64,000 bases of DNA, from positions 7,946,891-8,010,890 of the forward strand of contig OY744461.1 in the NCBI GenBank assembly GCA_963556145.1, read 5' to 3'. The notes beneath the pieces are model-generated. The model was given only the letters and a program-made list of their open reading frames with translations. It was not told the origin of the DNA and searched no databases. The position numbers and the translations under genes are program-made. Within the stretch, counting starts at the first letter, position 1, and the number at the start of each line of letters is the position of its first letter. Shown piece by piece: positions 1 to 13,628 of the stretch. Origin of the DNA: Hygrocybe punicea. Taxonomy: Eukaryota; Basidiomycota; Agaricomycetes; Agaricales; Hygrophoraceae.

Positions 1-1576
1 CTCGCGGTACTTGATGGCAACACAGACCATATCGTAGGTACTGTTCCACCTCGTCTTCACATCACGAGGAATCAGTCGTTCGGGTAACTTGTGATCACGG
101 CACACTTGTTTCCACGCGGGGAGGGCAATAGTGGAAGAGTTCACGATCGCGAAGGACAACTTGCACACCTTGCACCAAATAGTCAAGATCAGCTGTATGA
201 ATGGCCATTTTGAGAACAACTCACATTCTGCAAAGCGTCAGTCACCATCTCGGTGTTGCTCTCAAGCTCTTCCCTTTCGTCCTCGTTCAGCTCCTCAAAT
301 GGATCCACATCATCAGGATCGTCATCGCCAGCATCGGATGCCTCATCGGGTTCGGGATCGTCATCATCAGCATCTTCGCCTTCAAACAGCAACTCACTGC
401 CCTCACTGCCTCCCGCTATATCGGCAGTCTGGCCATCGCGTTGATTGCCACTGCATGACTTTACGAGCGCCACCGCTGAAAGATGCATCATGTGATTGAA
501 ACATCGTATTTGATTGACTGCCTCGAAGGAGTTGGGGAGACCGTCCAGTTTAGCTGCTTGCGTGAGATTGTTCGAAGTGTTGTCAGCTGTAAAGGAAAGT
601 ATCTGAGGGACGAGTTTAGATTCCCATTTGTGAATAAAGATGGGCACACTGACCTTGTGCTCGAGACCGTGCCTTGTGAGCATATCGTGGAACTCACGTG
701 CAAGAGTAGCACCCGTGTGGGACTCCGGCACCTCCACTACGTCGAGAAGAAAAGTGAGAATATGTCCATCATGGTGGAGATGAACAGTCCAGGCCACAAA
801 GGCTCGATGATTGGGAGCCGTCCAGGCATCGGTAGCGAAGTGGACTTGGCCGGAGTGTTCCTTGAGAATCTTGTCAATACGTTCGCGGCACCGCTCAAAC
901 GCTGCCTTGATGTCCCGTCTGACAGTAGCTGGAGAGGGAATGACAGTGGATGGACGGCCAGCCTTCATCATCGTGATGAACTGAGCGTCGGAAACGATCT
1001 TGGTGGGCCGGGCACTTTCAACACACCAGCGGGCAAGATGAGCTCGCGTTTCTTCAGAGGTATGCGCGCGATGGGTGACTTTGACAGGCGCCTGGCCTTG
1101 TCGGGTGAAGCTGGCAAAGATGGAACCGTCCCGACTGACAGGTGTCGGTTTGGAACCGAACGCTGCATCGACGACATCCTCACCGAAGCATCGCACGGCG
1201 TGGGACTTCAGATTGGATGTCCCACTGCGGTCCTTCGAATCTTGGAAACGCCGAACGCCGTGGAGACCTTTGTTGCGGCATCGCGGCGCAGCACACTTGA
1301 AGAAATGATACTTGCGTCCTTTTTCATAGCCAGCAGTGACATTACTATTGAAAAATTGGTAAACGGGCAAGCGCCAAGACTCTTTGAGACGAGCTGATGA
1401 TCCCCAGGCATTAGCAGCACTCGAAACAAGCCAAAGTCATACTCACCGAGTTCCTGCTCATCCGTCTCCTTTTCTGTGCCTTCCGAGGCTTGAACAGATT
1501 GAACTTCATCATCGCTGACAGGTATAGAGAGTGGGGGTGATTCAGAGCGAGCAGTAGCTGAGCTGGGACGGGCCAT
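1..1576 (-). CDS. hAT-family transposase, partial (runs off left edge)
   Basis: Cut-and-paste transposase of the hAT superfamily. Three exons join in frame: 1576-1447, 1393-225 and 168-1, giving 489 codons before the edge; both introns are GT-AG and about 55 nt. An acidic N-terminal tail is followed by a BED-type zinc finger (Cys-x4-Cys, then HAVRC near the end of the finger), then the catalytic-domain start with FATDAWTAPNHRAF, an acidic insert rich in Asp and Glu, and at the very edge TRWNSTYDM, the conserved hAT motif. The RNase H-like C-terminus and the dimerisation region lie outside the window. The start at 1576 is chosen because MARPSS begins the acidic tail; an in-frame ATG further upstream is possible. 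No stops or frameshifts are visible and CpG codons for Arg are kept, so this copy is younger than the hAT copy from 3136 onward. Confidence 0.88.
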
Positions 1577-2059
1577 GATTGGATGGGGAGCAGTAAACAC
1601 AGCCAACGGCTTTATCAAGGCTCGGGTCGAAAGGGGGCCCATGGCGCCATACAATAACGGAGTGGAGAGATGCTGCTTGGTATTGATAAGCCCAATTGTC
1701 AGTCTTGAGAGAGCGAAACACCCACCGCTGATCCAAGCGCAATGTTAAGAAAATGAGACACAATAAGAGATACATGTGAGTCCTGTGAGACAGGGCTACA
1801 ATTGATGATCGAGAGCATGATATCGACTTGGGCGAGACAAGGCTGGAAAAAAACGATCCGAGAAGACAAGACGCTAGTCGCACGCACCGCAATTATGTTG
1901 CCAGTGCTTGGTACCCAATCATCAGGATCCGGTGATGGAGGGCTGTCGCTGGCCATTGAAGGCATAAAGTTCTGAATCCAGCAACGAGACGATGGATCTC
2001 TGAGTCGTCAGCGACGACAAACAAACTGAGGTGTCGACAAACAAAGGTGTCACTGTGTG

Positions 2060-2190
2060 ACCATGACAAAACCGTGAACCCGCGGTAACAGGTCCGGTGT
2101 GCTGGCAGGTGGGAAAATTTAACACCATACCTGAACCTGTGGCACCTGTACCTGTGACACCGCAGGTAAACCCACACCTGTGACATACCT
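2060..2190. repeat. Subterminal repeats, possible 5' end of the first hAT element
   Basis: A cluster of short repeats of the type CACCTGTGACA or ACCTGTRMC in both orientations lies upstream of the minus-strand hAT gene. Read on the minus strand from about 2190, the sequence begins TAAGGTATGTCACAGGTG, which resembles a hAT terminus with subterminal transposase-binding repeats. The partner end is outside the window, so the boundary cannot be confirmed. Confidence 0.35.
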
Positions 2191-2205
2191 TAATGATGAG
2201 ATCAA

Positions 2206-2545
2206 TGGTGTAGAGGTTCCAGATCCTCTGGATCTGTACTCCATTCCTGACCATTTCCATTCTGTTATCATCAACTTCACTCAATTCCCGTCTCCCTACC
2301 GATTCCACTCCAGATTCCAACTCCAGAATCATTCCTATCAACAATGAAATGATCCTAACCATCTGGAATCAGTATGTACCTATTTGTATATCATATATCT
2401 TCATTTCCTGTTTCCTAGTAGGACTTTACTCCTGTCTCACTCTCCACTCCCTCCCCTATCATATACAGCCTTTGCTTGTAGTACATAGTTACTACAGCAC
2501 AGGATTCCACCAGTAGTATAAAAGTTGTACTTTTACACAAAGAAG
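2206..2545. repeat. Truncated LTR related to the solo LTR at 29786
   Basis: This stretch aligns along its whole length with the first two thirds of the repeat at 29786-30322, including the start TGGTGTAGAGG, a run ending CCTATCAAC, a TATA-like GTAGTATAAAAG and the motif GTACTTTTACAC. Similarity ends after about 2545, so the copy has lost its right end. It has no coding content. Identity looks moderate, suggesting an old dispersed LTR family. Confidence 0.6.
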
Positions 2546-3590
2546 AAATACAGATTTTTACCGCTGATATGCAGTGCATGTCCCTAAGCATGGAAACATT
2601 CTATTGGACCTATTGTAGCCTCGACACACTGCGATTAACTGTAAAACATCCCGATTTAAATGTATCTCTATTGTGATGCGACTGCGATATGCATGCAATA
2701 TGTGCGATACTTAGTGATGTGCAAGGCCTGGCTTCAAGCCATGGGCCAGGCCAAGCCAGGCCAATGGTCATGGCCTGTGACAGCTTTTGGCCTGGCTGGA
2801 GTCCTGAAAAGCTGGAGCTGGGCCGTCAGGCTGTGGCTTTTGTATATATACGAAACCTCAGTTAAGTCCATATGATAGAACTACATCCGCTCAATATAAT
2901 GCATAGAGGTACTAATAAAACTGAGAAAGAGTCCCAAAAGAAGAACAATGTAATTGACGGTGTTTGGCCATTTCACCATATCGTCCCACATCTCTGTGAT
3001 TTAATTCGCCTGCTTCTCCTGGCAATGCATCTCTTCTCTACCTAACCGAAATGTCTCCAATATGCCCCCATCAGTCTCCTCTTTTGTCTATTTATACTGG
3101 CTCTTTGCTCTATTTCCCCACCTTTCCGACCCTCAATGATGTCTACCGTCCCTGGTGTAAAACTCCTTGTCAAAAACATTACCACTCTCTCCACGAACTT
3201 ACCAAAGACTGTGCCAAATGGAACTGAAGACAACAAGATTTGGGCCGTCATGAACACTGAGGAACAGGAAACAGCATTCCAGACCTTCAACAAATGCTTC
3301 GACGCTCTGTTTGGAGAAGATGGCCGTGATTCAGATGACCAGCTTCACTATGTTCGCAAGGGCAAGCTTGGGATGGCCCTTATCTGTTCCTACCTTTCCA
3401 AGATCAACTGGTCTGGCTTCCCTCTGGATCTCGTTGAGATCAAACTCCTACGTCTCATTACTGAACTTAGGCACCTTGGGTAAATGAGAACTTCTCCCTT
3501 TACTCTATACTAATGATTTCATAGAGGTTGTGATGTGGATGGACCATCCATACAAGTACCATCCATCTGAGCACGACCATCATGCCTGAC

Positions 3591-4591
3591 TAGGCAATGG
3601 CACAGATACTCCGTGGATACGAGAAGCCTGATCCGTATCCATATCCATTGAAATCCGTATCCGTTGATTGGCCAGGCATGGATTTTCCCACAGATACTTT
3701 ACCCGTGGATACGGATTATCCATGGGTACGAGTATGGGTAGTATGTAGTATTATAATTATATCTAGATATTATTATTCTACTAAATATACAGTATATAGT
3801 ATACTACACTTACATTGGGCACTTGCCAGCCCAGTCTCGTTCTCGCGAATGTCCAAGTCGACACGTCACGTCATCACCATTGTCAACGTGCCACCGCTGT
3901 TGTCGACGCGTCGCCGGTGTTGCCATGTTGCCATCGTTGTCGTTGTCGATGTGATGCCATAGTCGACACATCGCCATCCTGGAATGCGTCCTCCCACAGG
4001 TCCCTACACCTCGCGCGGGCCAGACGCACGTCAATTGACGTCATTGTCACCCTCGCGAGGTACACGGGGGGGTCTCTGGTGGGCTTCGCACTCGGGGGTA
4101 ACCTCGTTCACGAGGGGTGGGGGTGCTGCGTGAGCCCTACGCATCAGTCGACGTGTCTGCGCGTGTTTGTGAGGTCCTTGTGTATTCTTCTGTCCTTGTG
4201 TATGCTTCTGTGCTGGAGACCTTGTGAACATGCGTTGACGCGTGTCCGCAAGGCATGGTTGTTGCGAGGCGCGGTTGTTGCGAGGCGTCATCGTTGGGAG
4301 GCGTGGTTGTTGAGAGAGTTAGCCAAAGTCTTAGAGGCTGGGTTGGGGGCACATACCTGGGCTGTTCGGTGGGCGCACCACCCTCCTGGCCATTCTCCTT
4401 CTGTTGCGTTGATGTTGTTGTCGCGTTCTCGTTGTTGTCGCGATCTGGTGGTGGTTCCTGCTAAAGTAGTTAGTTGTCACTATTGCCATATCTGGCAGTA
4501 TCCGTATCCGTGGGTCCACAGATCTCACTAGTCCCGATCCGTACCCGTACCCGCACGGATACGGATTTATCCATATCCGTGCCATTGCCTA
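3591..4591. mobile_element. Non-autonomous hAT element, 1,001 bp
   Basis: The inverted ends are TAGGCAATGGCAC and GTGCCATTGCCTA, with repeated GGATACGG/CCGTATCC motifs just inside both. A perfect 8-bp target duplication TGCCTGAC flanks it (3583-3590 and 4592-4599). It interrupts the transposase gene of the surrounding hAT. The interior (about 3800-4470) is GC-richer, with GTTGTTG-type repeats. No transposase domain is visible; open frames inside are low-complexity. Movement would need a transposase in trans. Confidence 0.9.
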
Positions 4592-7500
4592 TGCCTGACG
4601 AATCCCACCACCAAACTCAGGGATACCGACAACGCTGAGAAGGCTCAGCTTGCTTTCCAGCACAAGGCCGTACAAGATTTTCACTCCTGCCAGGTGCAAG
4701 ACATTCAGCTTTCAGAAAAGTCTGCTCCTTTGGCTGGTTCCTCTGGCTCCACTTTGCCTAACACCTCACAACCCAAGCGAGCGCTCTCCACCCTCATTGA
4801 TGAGGACAACGATGAGGACAATGATGAGGCCAAAGCTGATGAGCAGCCGAGGCTGCGTAAGTCTATGAGAAATATGCCGACCTGCTATTAACATTATTAC
4901 AGCAAAAAAGAAGCGGGCAACATCTGGGGTGGCATCTAGTTCACAGCCAAAACTTACCGTGCCCATTGTCATTGAGGAGGACATTGATGATTTCGTTGAA
5001 GCTGAAGCGGAATCTGTGGAATCCACACAATGTAAGTTTCTGATTTTTTGGTGCACATTTGCTCACAATGTCCTCACTCACTCACAGGTAACCAGAGGCG
5101 GGTCACACTAGGCAACCCAGTAGCTGTTGATGGTGAGGGCTTTCTCGCTGACATTGACATTCAGGACATTACCAAGGATGGACCCACACGAGAAGAAAAG
5201 CGGCGTGATGTGGAACATTTTTTCCACCCACCTGTTGTCAGGGACATCAACAGAAAAACAAAGAAGTTTAGTGCCTGTAAACTGTGCCTGTAAGTCTATT
5301 TTTATTTCATATGTTTTTGCCTCATGATAAATTTTCAGAGGGCAAAAAACTCTTGTTGACGAAATCACAACCTTACGCCGACATCTTGAGGCGCATCATG
5401 CAGTAAGTAACATCATTCGCTGTGATAATCTAATTATTCAAACTCCCATCATGTTGCACCAGGGGAAATACCGCAAATGGGCTGATTCTGTCAAATTTGA
5501 GTCAAAGCTACCAGGTGACATCAAGAAGCGCAAGCAGGCTGCCAAAGATGTGACCCATACCCTGGATCGTGATCTCAAACAGAAGGAACTGTTGGAACAA
5601 GTCGTGCGGTACTCTGACAAGCTCTTTCGTCAGGTTGCAATTGAGTGGCTTGTTGCTACTGACCAGGTAAGTTCACCACTTCTGGCAATATTTGAACAGT
5701 GATTTATTCTCATTTTCAGCCCATACAGGCACTGGAACACCCAAAATTCCAAGAAATGATTGACATAGCATCTCGCACAAAAAATGGTGTCAACATTCCC
5801 AATCGGAGAGCAACACGAGGTGAAATCAAACAGATGTTTAAGGATCACCTCACGAAATTGAAGGCTAATATGAACGTAAGGTTTCTTATTTCATGTTTCA
5901 TGTTTGCCTGCTCTAATTTATTCTTAGGGTCCCACTGTCACTGGTGAGGTGAACTTAACTTGTGATGCGTGGCAAGCAGGAAATACAGATGGCTATTTCA
6001 CAGTAACTGGTCATTGGATTGAGGAAACATCTCCGACAGTATGGGAACTCAAAAGCAGCCTCCTGGGCTTCACGTGAGTCAACAATGTGCACAACGGCAA
6101 ATGGCTTGGTCAGGCACTTTTTAAGATCATCAAACGAGTGGGGATAGAGCACAAAGTAAGCAGTTCTCCTTATATTTTCGACTTTTTCTTATGTTAATGG
6201 CAGGCCTTGCAGGTCGGCCATGTGACATGTGATAACGCCTCCAACAACCCCACCACGCTGAAGGAAGTGGCTGCGCAACTGATGGCTGCAACAGGAAAGA
6301 AGTACAATTGGCAGAAGAGGAAAATCAAGTATGTCTTAAATTTTCTGTGCTCTTAGTGTCTCATCCTCATCCACAGCTGCCTTGCCCACGTTATCAACCT
6401 GGCTACCCAAGCGCTCATTTCAGCATACAGCAAGTCTCCACATTTTGACCCCAAGGCTCCTGAAGCCCATGTCCCGACATGTCGTGATGAAGTAGGATTA
6501 ATCTGAGCAATTGCAGTGAAAGTATGTCATTACAGCTGTCAAATTTCGAGGCATATAGACTATTGATCTTCAGGAACGGTCTTCGGCAAAATGGAAAGAA
6601 ATGTGGAAGATGATTCAAGTCCAGGACAAAGTTTTACAGCCCATGCAATTGATCCTGGACATGAAGATTTGGTGGTCCTCAACTTACATGATGCTTCACC
6701 GGGTGGAAAAAAACATGAAGGTCAGTCCGCATGACATCAATGTTCATTACTGCTCATTTTTTTGCAGTATGTTGACAGCTTTGTGGATGAGCTACAATGG
6801 GAGGAGGGAGACTCCACAAAACACGACAAAATCCATGAACTGAAGCTCACTGCCAAAGAATGGCAATGTGTCCACCTGTTCCTAGGTCTCCTCGCTGTAC
6901 GTCTATTCCACCTTGCACTCTATTCCTTGTTCCTTGCTCATATCGTTGTAGCATGCTGATAATGCCCAACAAGCATTTTCGGCTGACCAAGCCTCCACCC
7001 TCCATTTGGCTATCCCGGTGCTGGAAGCCCTCCACAAGGCTTGGGATTCCTGTGCCAACCATCCAAAATACAGGCCATTCACCTCCGCTCTGCAAGTTGC
7101 ATGTTCCAAGATTGATGACTACTATGAAAAGACAACCGATTCACCTGCGTACATTATAGCGATGAGCATGTTCCTGTTCTATTGATGTTGAAACACATGC
7201 TCACAATTAATAGTTCTGGACCTGAACGCGAAAATGGGGTACTTCAAGAAACACTGGTCAGTAGAACTGCAGGAGGATGTGTTGAAATGCACCGAGGAAG
7301 TCGTGAGTTTTGTGCACTGATTTTCTGTATTGCAGTTGTGATTCTACGGATTTTATTTGCAGATTAAGGAACGATATTTGTCGTTAGTGGGAGATTTGAA
7401 TGTGAAGACGACGGAAGTAAAAAAGATGAAGAAAATTAGTGTTCTCCTTCGGGAGCTTAGTGACGATGAAGACACTGAAATGAACACAGCTTCCGATCAG

Positions 7501-8224
7501 CCCGATGATCCCAATCGGCCATGGTTGAAGCACTTCTGTGCTTACATCGACATCTTGGAGCATGTACCGGAGGGATGGACAACGATTAAGTGGTGGGGGG
7601 TGAGCCTGCGTCGATGCTGTGATTTCTTGATAATTTATGGGCTACTAAATTGTCATGCAGCTCAATTGTCACCGCTATCATCCTGCCTGGGCGTCACTGG
7701 CCCAGGACTACCTTTCCATCATGGCGTCTTCTGTTTCGAGTGAGCAGGCCTTCTCACAGGGTGGGATAACCATAAGCAAATGCCATAGCCGCCTGAAGGG
7801 GGACATAGTGGAAGCCTTGCAGTGTGTAAAGTTACGAGTCCCTATAAGGGAATCGTTCTATACGGTGGATTCTCAAACTCAGGGTCACACTCTAATTTGC
7901 CAAGCCGTGGGAACAATTTTTTGAAACTGTGGGAACAATTTTGAAGCCCTGGGAATAATTATGAATCCATGTGACTGGGCGGAGCTGACTGTGAGAAGTT
8001 GTTGTCCCAATCAGAAAGTACAATAAGGCAGCTGGATCACAGGCTCCAAATTGGGAATAAGTAATACTACAAATTAACATGAGTGGAAGGCGCTGAACAT
8101 TGCTCTGTGACGGGTTCAACCAGTGTCCCAGCTGTATTCTGAGGAACTGCCAGTGTAATTGACAACCATACATCAAATGTGTCTACAAATACATATATTG
8201 TGCAATATGTATTAGAATTATTTA

Positions 8225-9120
8225 CAGGAGGAACATCGGACACTGGTCAGATACGGTGAACAGTGTTCAACAAGGTGTTCAACAAGTGTTCAAGCTTCAA
8301 TCTGAAGCGTTACCATTGCATAAATAAAGGTATGTACATTATATGAGGTGTAGCTAGATTTAAAATGCACATTGAATTTATTAATGATGGACACGTCGAA
8401 CACTTGACGAACAGGCCGAACAGTGTTCAACCAGGTGTTCAACAAGTGGCCAAGCTTCAATCTGAAGCATTACAATGACATAAATAATGGTACATACTGT
8501 ATATACATTATATGAGGTGTAGATATATTTACAATGCACATTGAGTTTATTAATGATGGACTAGTTGAACACTTGTCGAACAGGCTGAACAGTGTTCGAC
8601 AAGCCACTCTACAAGTGTCCAAGCTTTAATTTGAAGCATTACAATGACATAAATAATGGTACATACTTTATATACATCATATGAGGTGTAGATATATTTA
8701 CAATGCACATTGAGTTTATTAATGATGGACTTGTCGAACACTTGTCAAACAGGCCGAACAGTGTTCGACAAGCTGTTCGACAAGTGTTCCAGGCTTCATC
8801 TGAAGCATTACATTTGCATAAATAAAGTTACGTACATTATATAAGGTGTAGCTAGATTTACAATGCACATTGTATTATTAATGATACACTTGTTCAACAC
8901 CTGTTGAACAGGCCGAAAAACCGTTCAACAGTGTTCAACAAAGTGTTCGACAAGCGTCTCGGTTTTAATCAGGGGTACTGCCATTGCACAGCCAATGGTA
9001 TGTGCAGTATATCGGATGTCTGGCAGTGGAAAGGCAAGATCTAAGTGCAGTATATCGGATGTTTTTGTGATGTAGCTACATGGGTCCAATATTGTTCAAC
9101 AAAGTGTTCAGTAAATTTTC
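8225..9120. repeat. Left tandem array, about 170-bp units with the GAACAnTTG core
   Basis: About five imperfect units of 165-175 bp. Each holds a cluster of GAACACTTGTCGAACAG and GTGTTCGACAAG motifs in opposite orientations, then AAGCTTCAATCTGAAGC, CATAAATAA(T/A)GGTA, GAGGTGTAGMTA, AATGCACATTGA and TTTATTAATGATGGAC. The core is the same as in the palindromic array on the other side of the accessory genes. The stretch from 7832 to 8225 before it has no gene, only short GTGGGAACAATTTT repeats; 9120-9465 is AT-rich and featureless. Confidence 0.85.
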
Positions 9121-9465
9121 CATATGTAATCCAAGTAACCCATTCTTACTACACAACAATATAAATTTTATATGATATGTGTGTACAATACATACATTTA
9201 TCAATTAATTCTAGGTTTTTGAAAGGTACTGAGCAAATGTCCATGCATGTTAGGCCGGACCATTGAATGAGAAATACCATATCGGTTTGAATAGTTATAT
9301 TCACAGGAAAATGATGACGACTTTTTACGATTAAATGATACTCAGATATCCAGTCACTTTATGAAACTATTTGTGTTGTTATTTCACTTGTGAACGTATT
9401 GCAGAACATAATATTATATAAAATTGATGTTCACATGTAACTGTACAACGTAATTATAATAGATA

Positions 9466-10641
9466 TTAATCGGCTTCATTCATCCTCAGGTTGGTCAAAC
9501 GTCTTCGGGTTTCTATGACATCTTCACCATCGTCTGTCAACTGGACATAACCCACATTACGTTTGATATTAATCCTGGTCATAGTATTGAGAGCAGGATG
9601 AGGTGCCTTCGTTCGACCTATCGTCGCATTCTGGATGTACATTAGTTATTATTAATTGAATTATTAGATATGTCTGGTACCTCGGTAAACTCGCTGTTGA
9701 CCAGTGCTAATGAGCGCAGATTGAGTATCATCTTAAATTTGTCGTTCTTGACTGAAACCGCCGATACCATCATCTGGACTTCTACAATGTCACCAATCCT
9801 GAAGCAAGTTGGACTGGCAGGTACAAAGCTGTCATCTATATCATTATCAATGGTCAAACTATTGTTGTGCTGAGCACTCACCAATGCCGGCCTCCGTCTG
9901 ATGTTAACTTGAAATAAAGGACCTCATTATCCGTCCCATGGAAGTATCGAGTATTGCTCATGGATGACAGGATACCTTTGGGATCGACGTTGTGTTCGAA
10001 TGGAATATGGTATGAAACATTGTCATGTCGGCAATCGGTGAAGTATCGGGTGCCAATAGATAATGCAGTGTATTCGATATAGGTGGATGACGTGAAGTCC
10101 AGCATTGCACGTTCTGGGAAAGTACGGGCCAGTTTCTGATGTAAGATGCGGAGGTTGTCAAGGTACGATTCGAACAGTGGTATGTTGAGACCTGCTATAA
10201 GGATGCTCTGACGAAGAAATGGTGTTCGACGTTCGGGTGGTCTGGAAAATATATGTATATCAATTGTTTACGATTTATGTGATGGAACAATATACCTGCT
10301 GGTGATTGGTGGTAGGTCTTTGGCCACCAATATCGCCTGTAAGCTTAAGACAAGTTCTTCATGCTCGGTGGTATCAGTACTCGGCCGTGTAAGTTTCCAG
10401 CAATTTGGTGAGTCATTATGAACTACATTGATATTCGAAATCTGCAAATGTAAAGAAACACAGCATACATCGTAAAATTTGAACATACATTTGTAGCATT
10501 GGCGAGTTGACTGTCATCATTGTCCATCCGTGTCGATATGAGATTACTTAAATGTTCAGCTGTAAAGTAGAGTTGAATGTATGAATGCCTTCAGTGGTAT
10601 ATGGACTGACATGCGCTTTTGAAATCGTAATAGGTGTCCAT
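9466..10641 (-). CDS. Helitron accessory gene A, possible OB-fold-like C-terminal segment
   Basis: Spliced gene of about 280 residues. It starts MDTYYDFKSA at 10641; a short intron (donor GTCAGT) leads into SEHLSNLISTRMDNDDS. Later introns lie near 10500-10440, 10295-10245, 9887-9835 and 9694-9632, all about 50-65 nt and keeping frame. Recognisable blocks are LRQSILIAGLNIPLF, LDNLRILHQKLARTFPERAM, IEYTALSIGTRYF, then FRIGDIVEVQM followed by KFKMILNLRSLALV. The last part has the alternating hydrophobic pattern of a beta-barrel, and I infer an OB-like fold with low confidence. I recall this family as recurrent in Agaricomycete transposon neighbourhoods but cannot name it. It is divergent from gene B with about 790 bp between starts. 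It could bind single-stranded DNA, as RPA-like Helitron partners do; that is inference. Confidence 0.7.
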
Positions 10642-11432
10642 TTGCAAAGTGGAAGTGGGATTTATAATTCAAATGCAATTTTCGACTGTTTTATCATGAA
10701 TCGTTTTCGATCGTCATCGAGATTATGGAAGTGCATCATGTTCATCCTCCATGAACTTGTGATGTCTGTATGGTGTTTGCATTCTTGTGTTGCAGATCTT
10801 CTCAATAGATTCTTATTGTTTTTCTCCATTTTATAGGACAGGATATACATCGACAGCTATCGTAATGCTTGACCTCCTTATTGTACAGCATTAAAAGGAA
10901 ACCCCTATCCATTCAGAATGATTTGTTTCCGATGCAACTGTCAGTATAGTTGATCCGATGTTTGTATTTGTTTGGAAATGAGTATATATGTCACATAAAT
11001 TTCTATTTCCGATTTGGCTGTGTTATGATCTTATGATCAGTTCCATGTGGTGACAGCTGTTTTACATTCCAAAATCCTAATTAGACTTAGTGTTTGATTA
11101 TTCTCCATACCAGTAATCCATATCCATGTTGTTGGATGATGCTGAGCGTAACAGCTGGTCAATCATGGGTTCTACATCATGGGGAATGTCCCTGATTTTT
11201 TTTTCATTTTTATGGCGCTATGATCCGAATAGTTCTCCTTCAAACCATCAACAGATGTAGTTTTCATACCTGCCGGTGTGATCTCCATAAACGAGTTCTT
11301 TATTGTATTCGATCTGTCTCAGTGTACTTAAATAGCGATGAGAGCGCAATGGTATCGTCCACATCCGACCCTTCATTCATCTACGATATCTCGCACAGAT
11401 TCATTCCTCGCCCTAAAGCTCTTATCTTTGCA

Positions 11433-13453
11433 ATGGCTCCTAAGAAGTCTGTGAATGTGAAGACTCAGTCCAAAGCTCGATCAAGCGCCATTTCGTATGT
11501 ATATTTATTTTCATGTATTGCTGCTCGTTCTGAATAAAGGTCATACTGTTGTTTCTAGGAAGGGTAAGAAGGTCACCACCACCAAGCCTGTCGATGATGA
11601 AGTGTACGTGTTTATTCCAATATTCTGATTCATCCACCATGACTAGACCACCCAGTAGTATTGCCAACTCTGAAGACGAAGACGTTATTAGTGTTCATAG
11701 CGTCGCTAGCATTGCCAAACCCGTCTTGTCTATGAGGTGTGTTTCATGAATTGTATTTTCAGATACTAGTGATTTACTTCAGTAATATAGGCGGTCCAGG
11801 AAGACCACCAATAGAGCAAGGTTTGCAAGTTCAATTTATACTGTTCATGCAAACTAATATTCTTTATATTCAGTGGTAAAAGGCGGCATGCTTCAGAGGA
11901 AGACGAAGACAGGTCAGTAGCTCTAAATAATGTCTTTTATATTTGTGTATTCTTTAATCGCTTTACATAGTAAATTCTCTTCTCCATCGAAGAAGACAAA
12001 GTCAAACCAGCATCAATTACATGATGAGGATGACGACAGCGACGAAACATTCATGTGAGTTGGAAATTGAATAATTGGTCATATGTTAGACATGTCGTAG
12101 GCCTATTGCAAAACTCGAATTCGGTTCTAAGAAATCAAATGCAGATAATGGTCTTCGGTATGATACTTCATATGATTCTTGTCCTTCATATATTAATAAA
12201 TGATCAGCAACTCTGATACATCCATCAAAACCATGAAGGCGATTTCCTCCAAAGTCACAAAGACTACCCGTCTTCATGATATCAGTGACGACAATGTTTC
12301 CAGTAGCGATGATGGAGCTGTGACATATGCACAAAACCAAATCACCAGGTACATTACATCTGTCTATTATTTTTTTAATTGATGTCCTTGCTTAGCATAC
12401 ACTCTCCAAACACGGATGAGTCTGACATTGGTACAAGAGACCCTCAGTTGGTCGATACATATAAGGACTGTGTCAACATTAAGTAACTATTCGGTTTTAT
12501 CTTCTTAAGCAATGCTTAATATTGAATAGGGCCGCGGCCATGGTATCTTGGTCTAGTGCTATAGGGAATGGCAATCCTCAGTACAGCGATGTTATCAGCA
12601 ACATTCGCAAGGTCAACCAAAAGTAAGCTGTCAGCTAGGACTTTATGGTTAAAGACAATTCACATCGCATAACAGTTTGCTGTTCTCTGCAGTGACCTTT
12701 GTTCGATCTGGCAAGTACTCGAATCTTTCTCGTGACGATCCCGCCAATATCTCTACTGGAGCATTTGGGCGTAGTTTCTTCCACTCCGTTGCTGGTGCCA
12801 TCCCAACGATCTTCACTTCTGTCATTCTAGTCGATTCATGCTTCCTTGATGAGCCAAAAGTTGGTGGGAACACGAAACCGATCAAAGTCATCCAAGGGGC
12901 TTTACTCTCAGGAGAATGGGAGCGGTATGTTGGCGCCATTGGAATGGTCACTGGTGAGGCGGAATTTCGTGCACAACTATATAAGGACTTTCTGTCCTTC
13001 TCGACGACAGCGGCAAGTGGGATGGATGCATCTCCTAGCAGTGAGTATACATTCAATGCTCTGTTATCAATCCTTTCTCATATTCAATAGAAGCTTCCTC
13101 TTCGAAATTTGTGCAGTCTAGTCCTTTTACTCGACGTCCCGCTCCATCTTACCAAAAGACTGCGCTGTCATTCCATGACATTGGTTAGTTTTATTCTCTC
13201 TCACACAATGTCCTTGGTTTTGTTTTTGATGCCTGTATTCATAGTCCCAATCTATGATGCCCGGAAAGTTAAAACGGACTTTACCGACACCCTCAAAATA
13301 CTTCAGAAACTCCCCCACTTTCCAGGCGATGTTCCTGCAGAATCGTGCGTTGTGGTCGGCCACACGATCAATACCTTCAAACGCTCTGATGATTTGTTGA
13401 AGAGTATTTCCCTAAATGTGCAGTGGGTGATGGTATTGGGCGTCTCTCATTAA
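11433..13453 (+). CDS. Helitron accessory gene B, basic/acidic N-tail plus conserved C-terminal domain
   Basis: Spliced gene with many tiny exons. The N-terminus starts MAPKKSVNVKTQSKARSS and is a low-complexity Lys/Ser/Asp tail suited to nuclear localisation and DNA contact, spread over exons of 25-110 nt separated by about 50-nt introns between 11,495 and 12,660. The folded part begins at about 12,670 (LLFSAVTFVRSGKYSN) and includes GALLSGEWERYVGAIGMVTGEAEF. After introns at about 13040 and 13182 it ends VPIYDARKVKTDFTDTL, LPHFPGDVPAESCVVVGHT and LNVQWVMVLGVSH. I recognise the general pattern of an unnamed basidiomycete family but no assigned function. No frame disruption is visible in the exons I could join. 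It ends about 175 bp before the convergent end of gene C. Confidence 0.65.
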
Positions 13454-13628
13454 CTTGTCGTCTTTCTCGTCATGAAACTAGTGTGCCATGCAGCGTGGCC
13501 TATTGCCAATTCTCTTTATGTTGCCTTGAATTTGTAATGTACCTATCATTGAAATCAAAGCGTTTCGTGCCTCTCAGACATGAGATCCGATTTGTGACAT
13601 TTAAAGTTGACTAATGTACAAGTGAAGT

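Noticed and set aside
483..1397. Plus-strand 304-codon frame
   Set aside because: Antisense of the hAT transposase exon with BED finger and TRWNSTYDM; the minus strand has the splice sites and motifs.
1699..2362. Overlapping minus-strand frames
   Set aside because: Fall in the hAT end and LTR fragment; no conserved motif or splice support.
3815..4531. Plus-strand frame rich in Cys, Val and Leu
   Set aside because: Lies wholly within the 1,001-bp non-autonomous hAT, low complexity, no family features.
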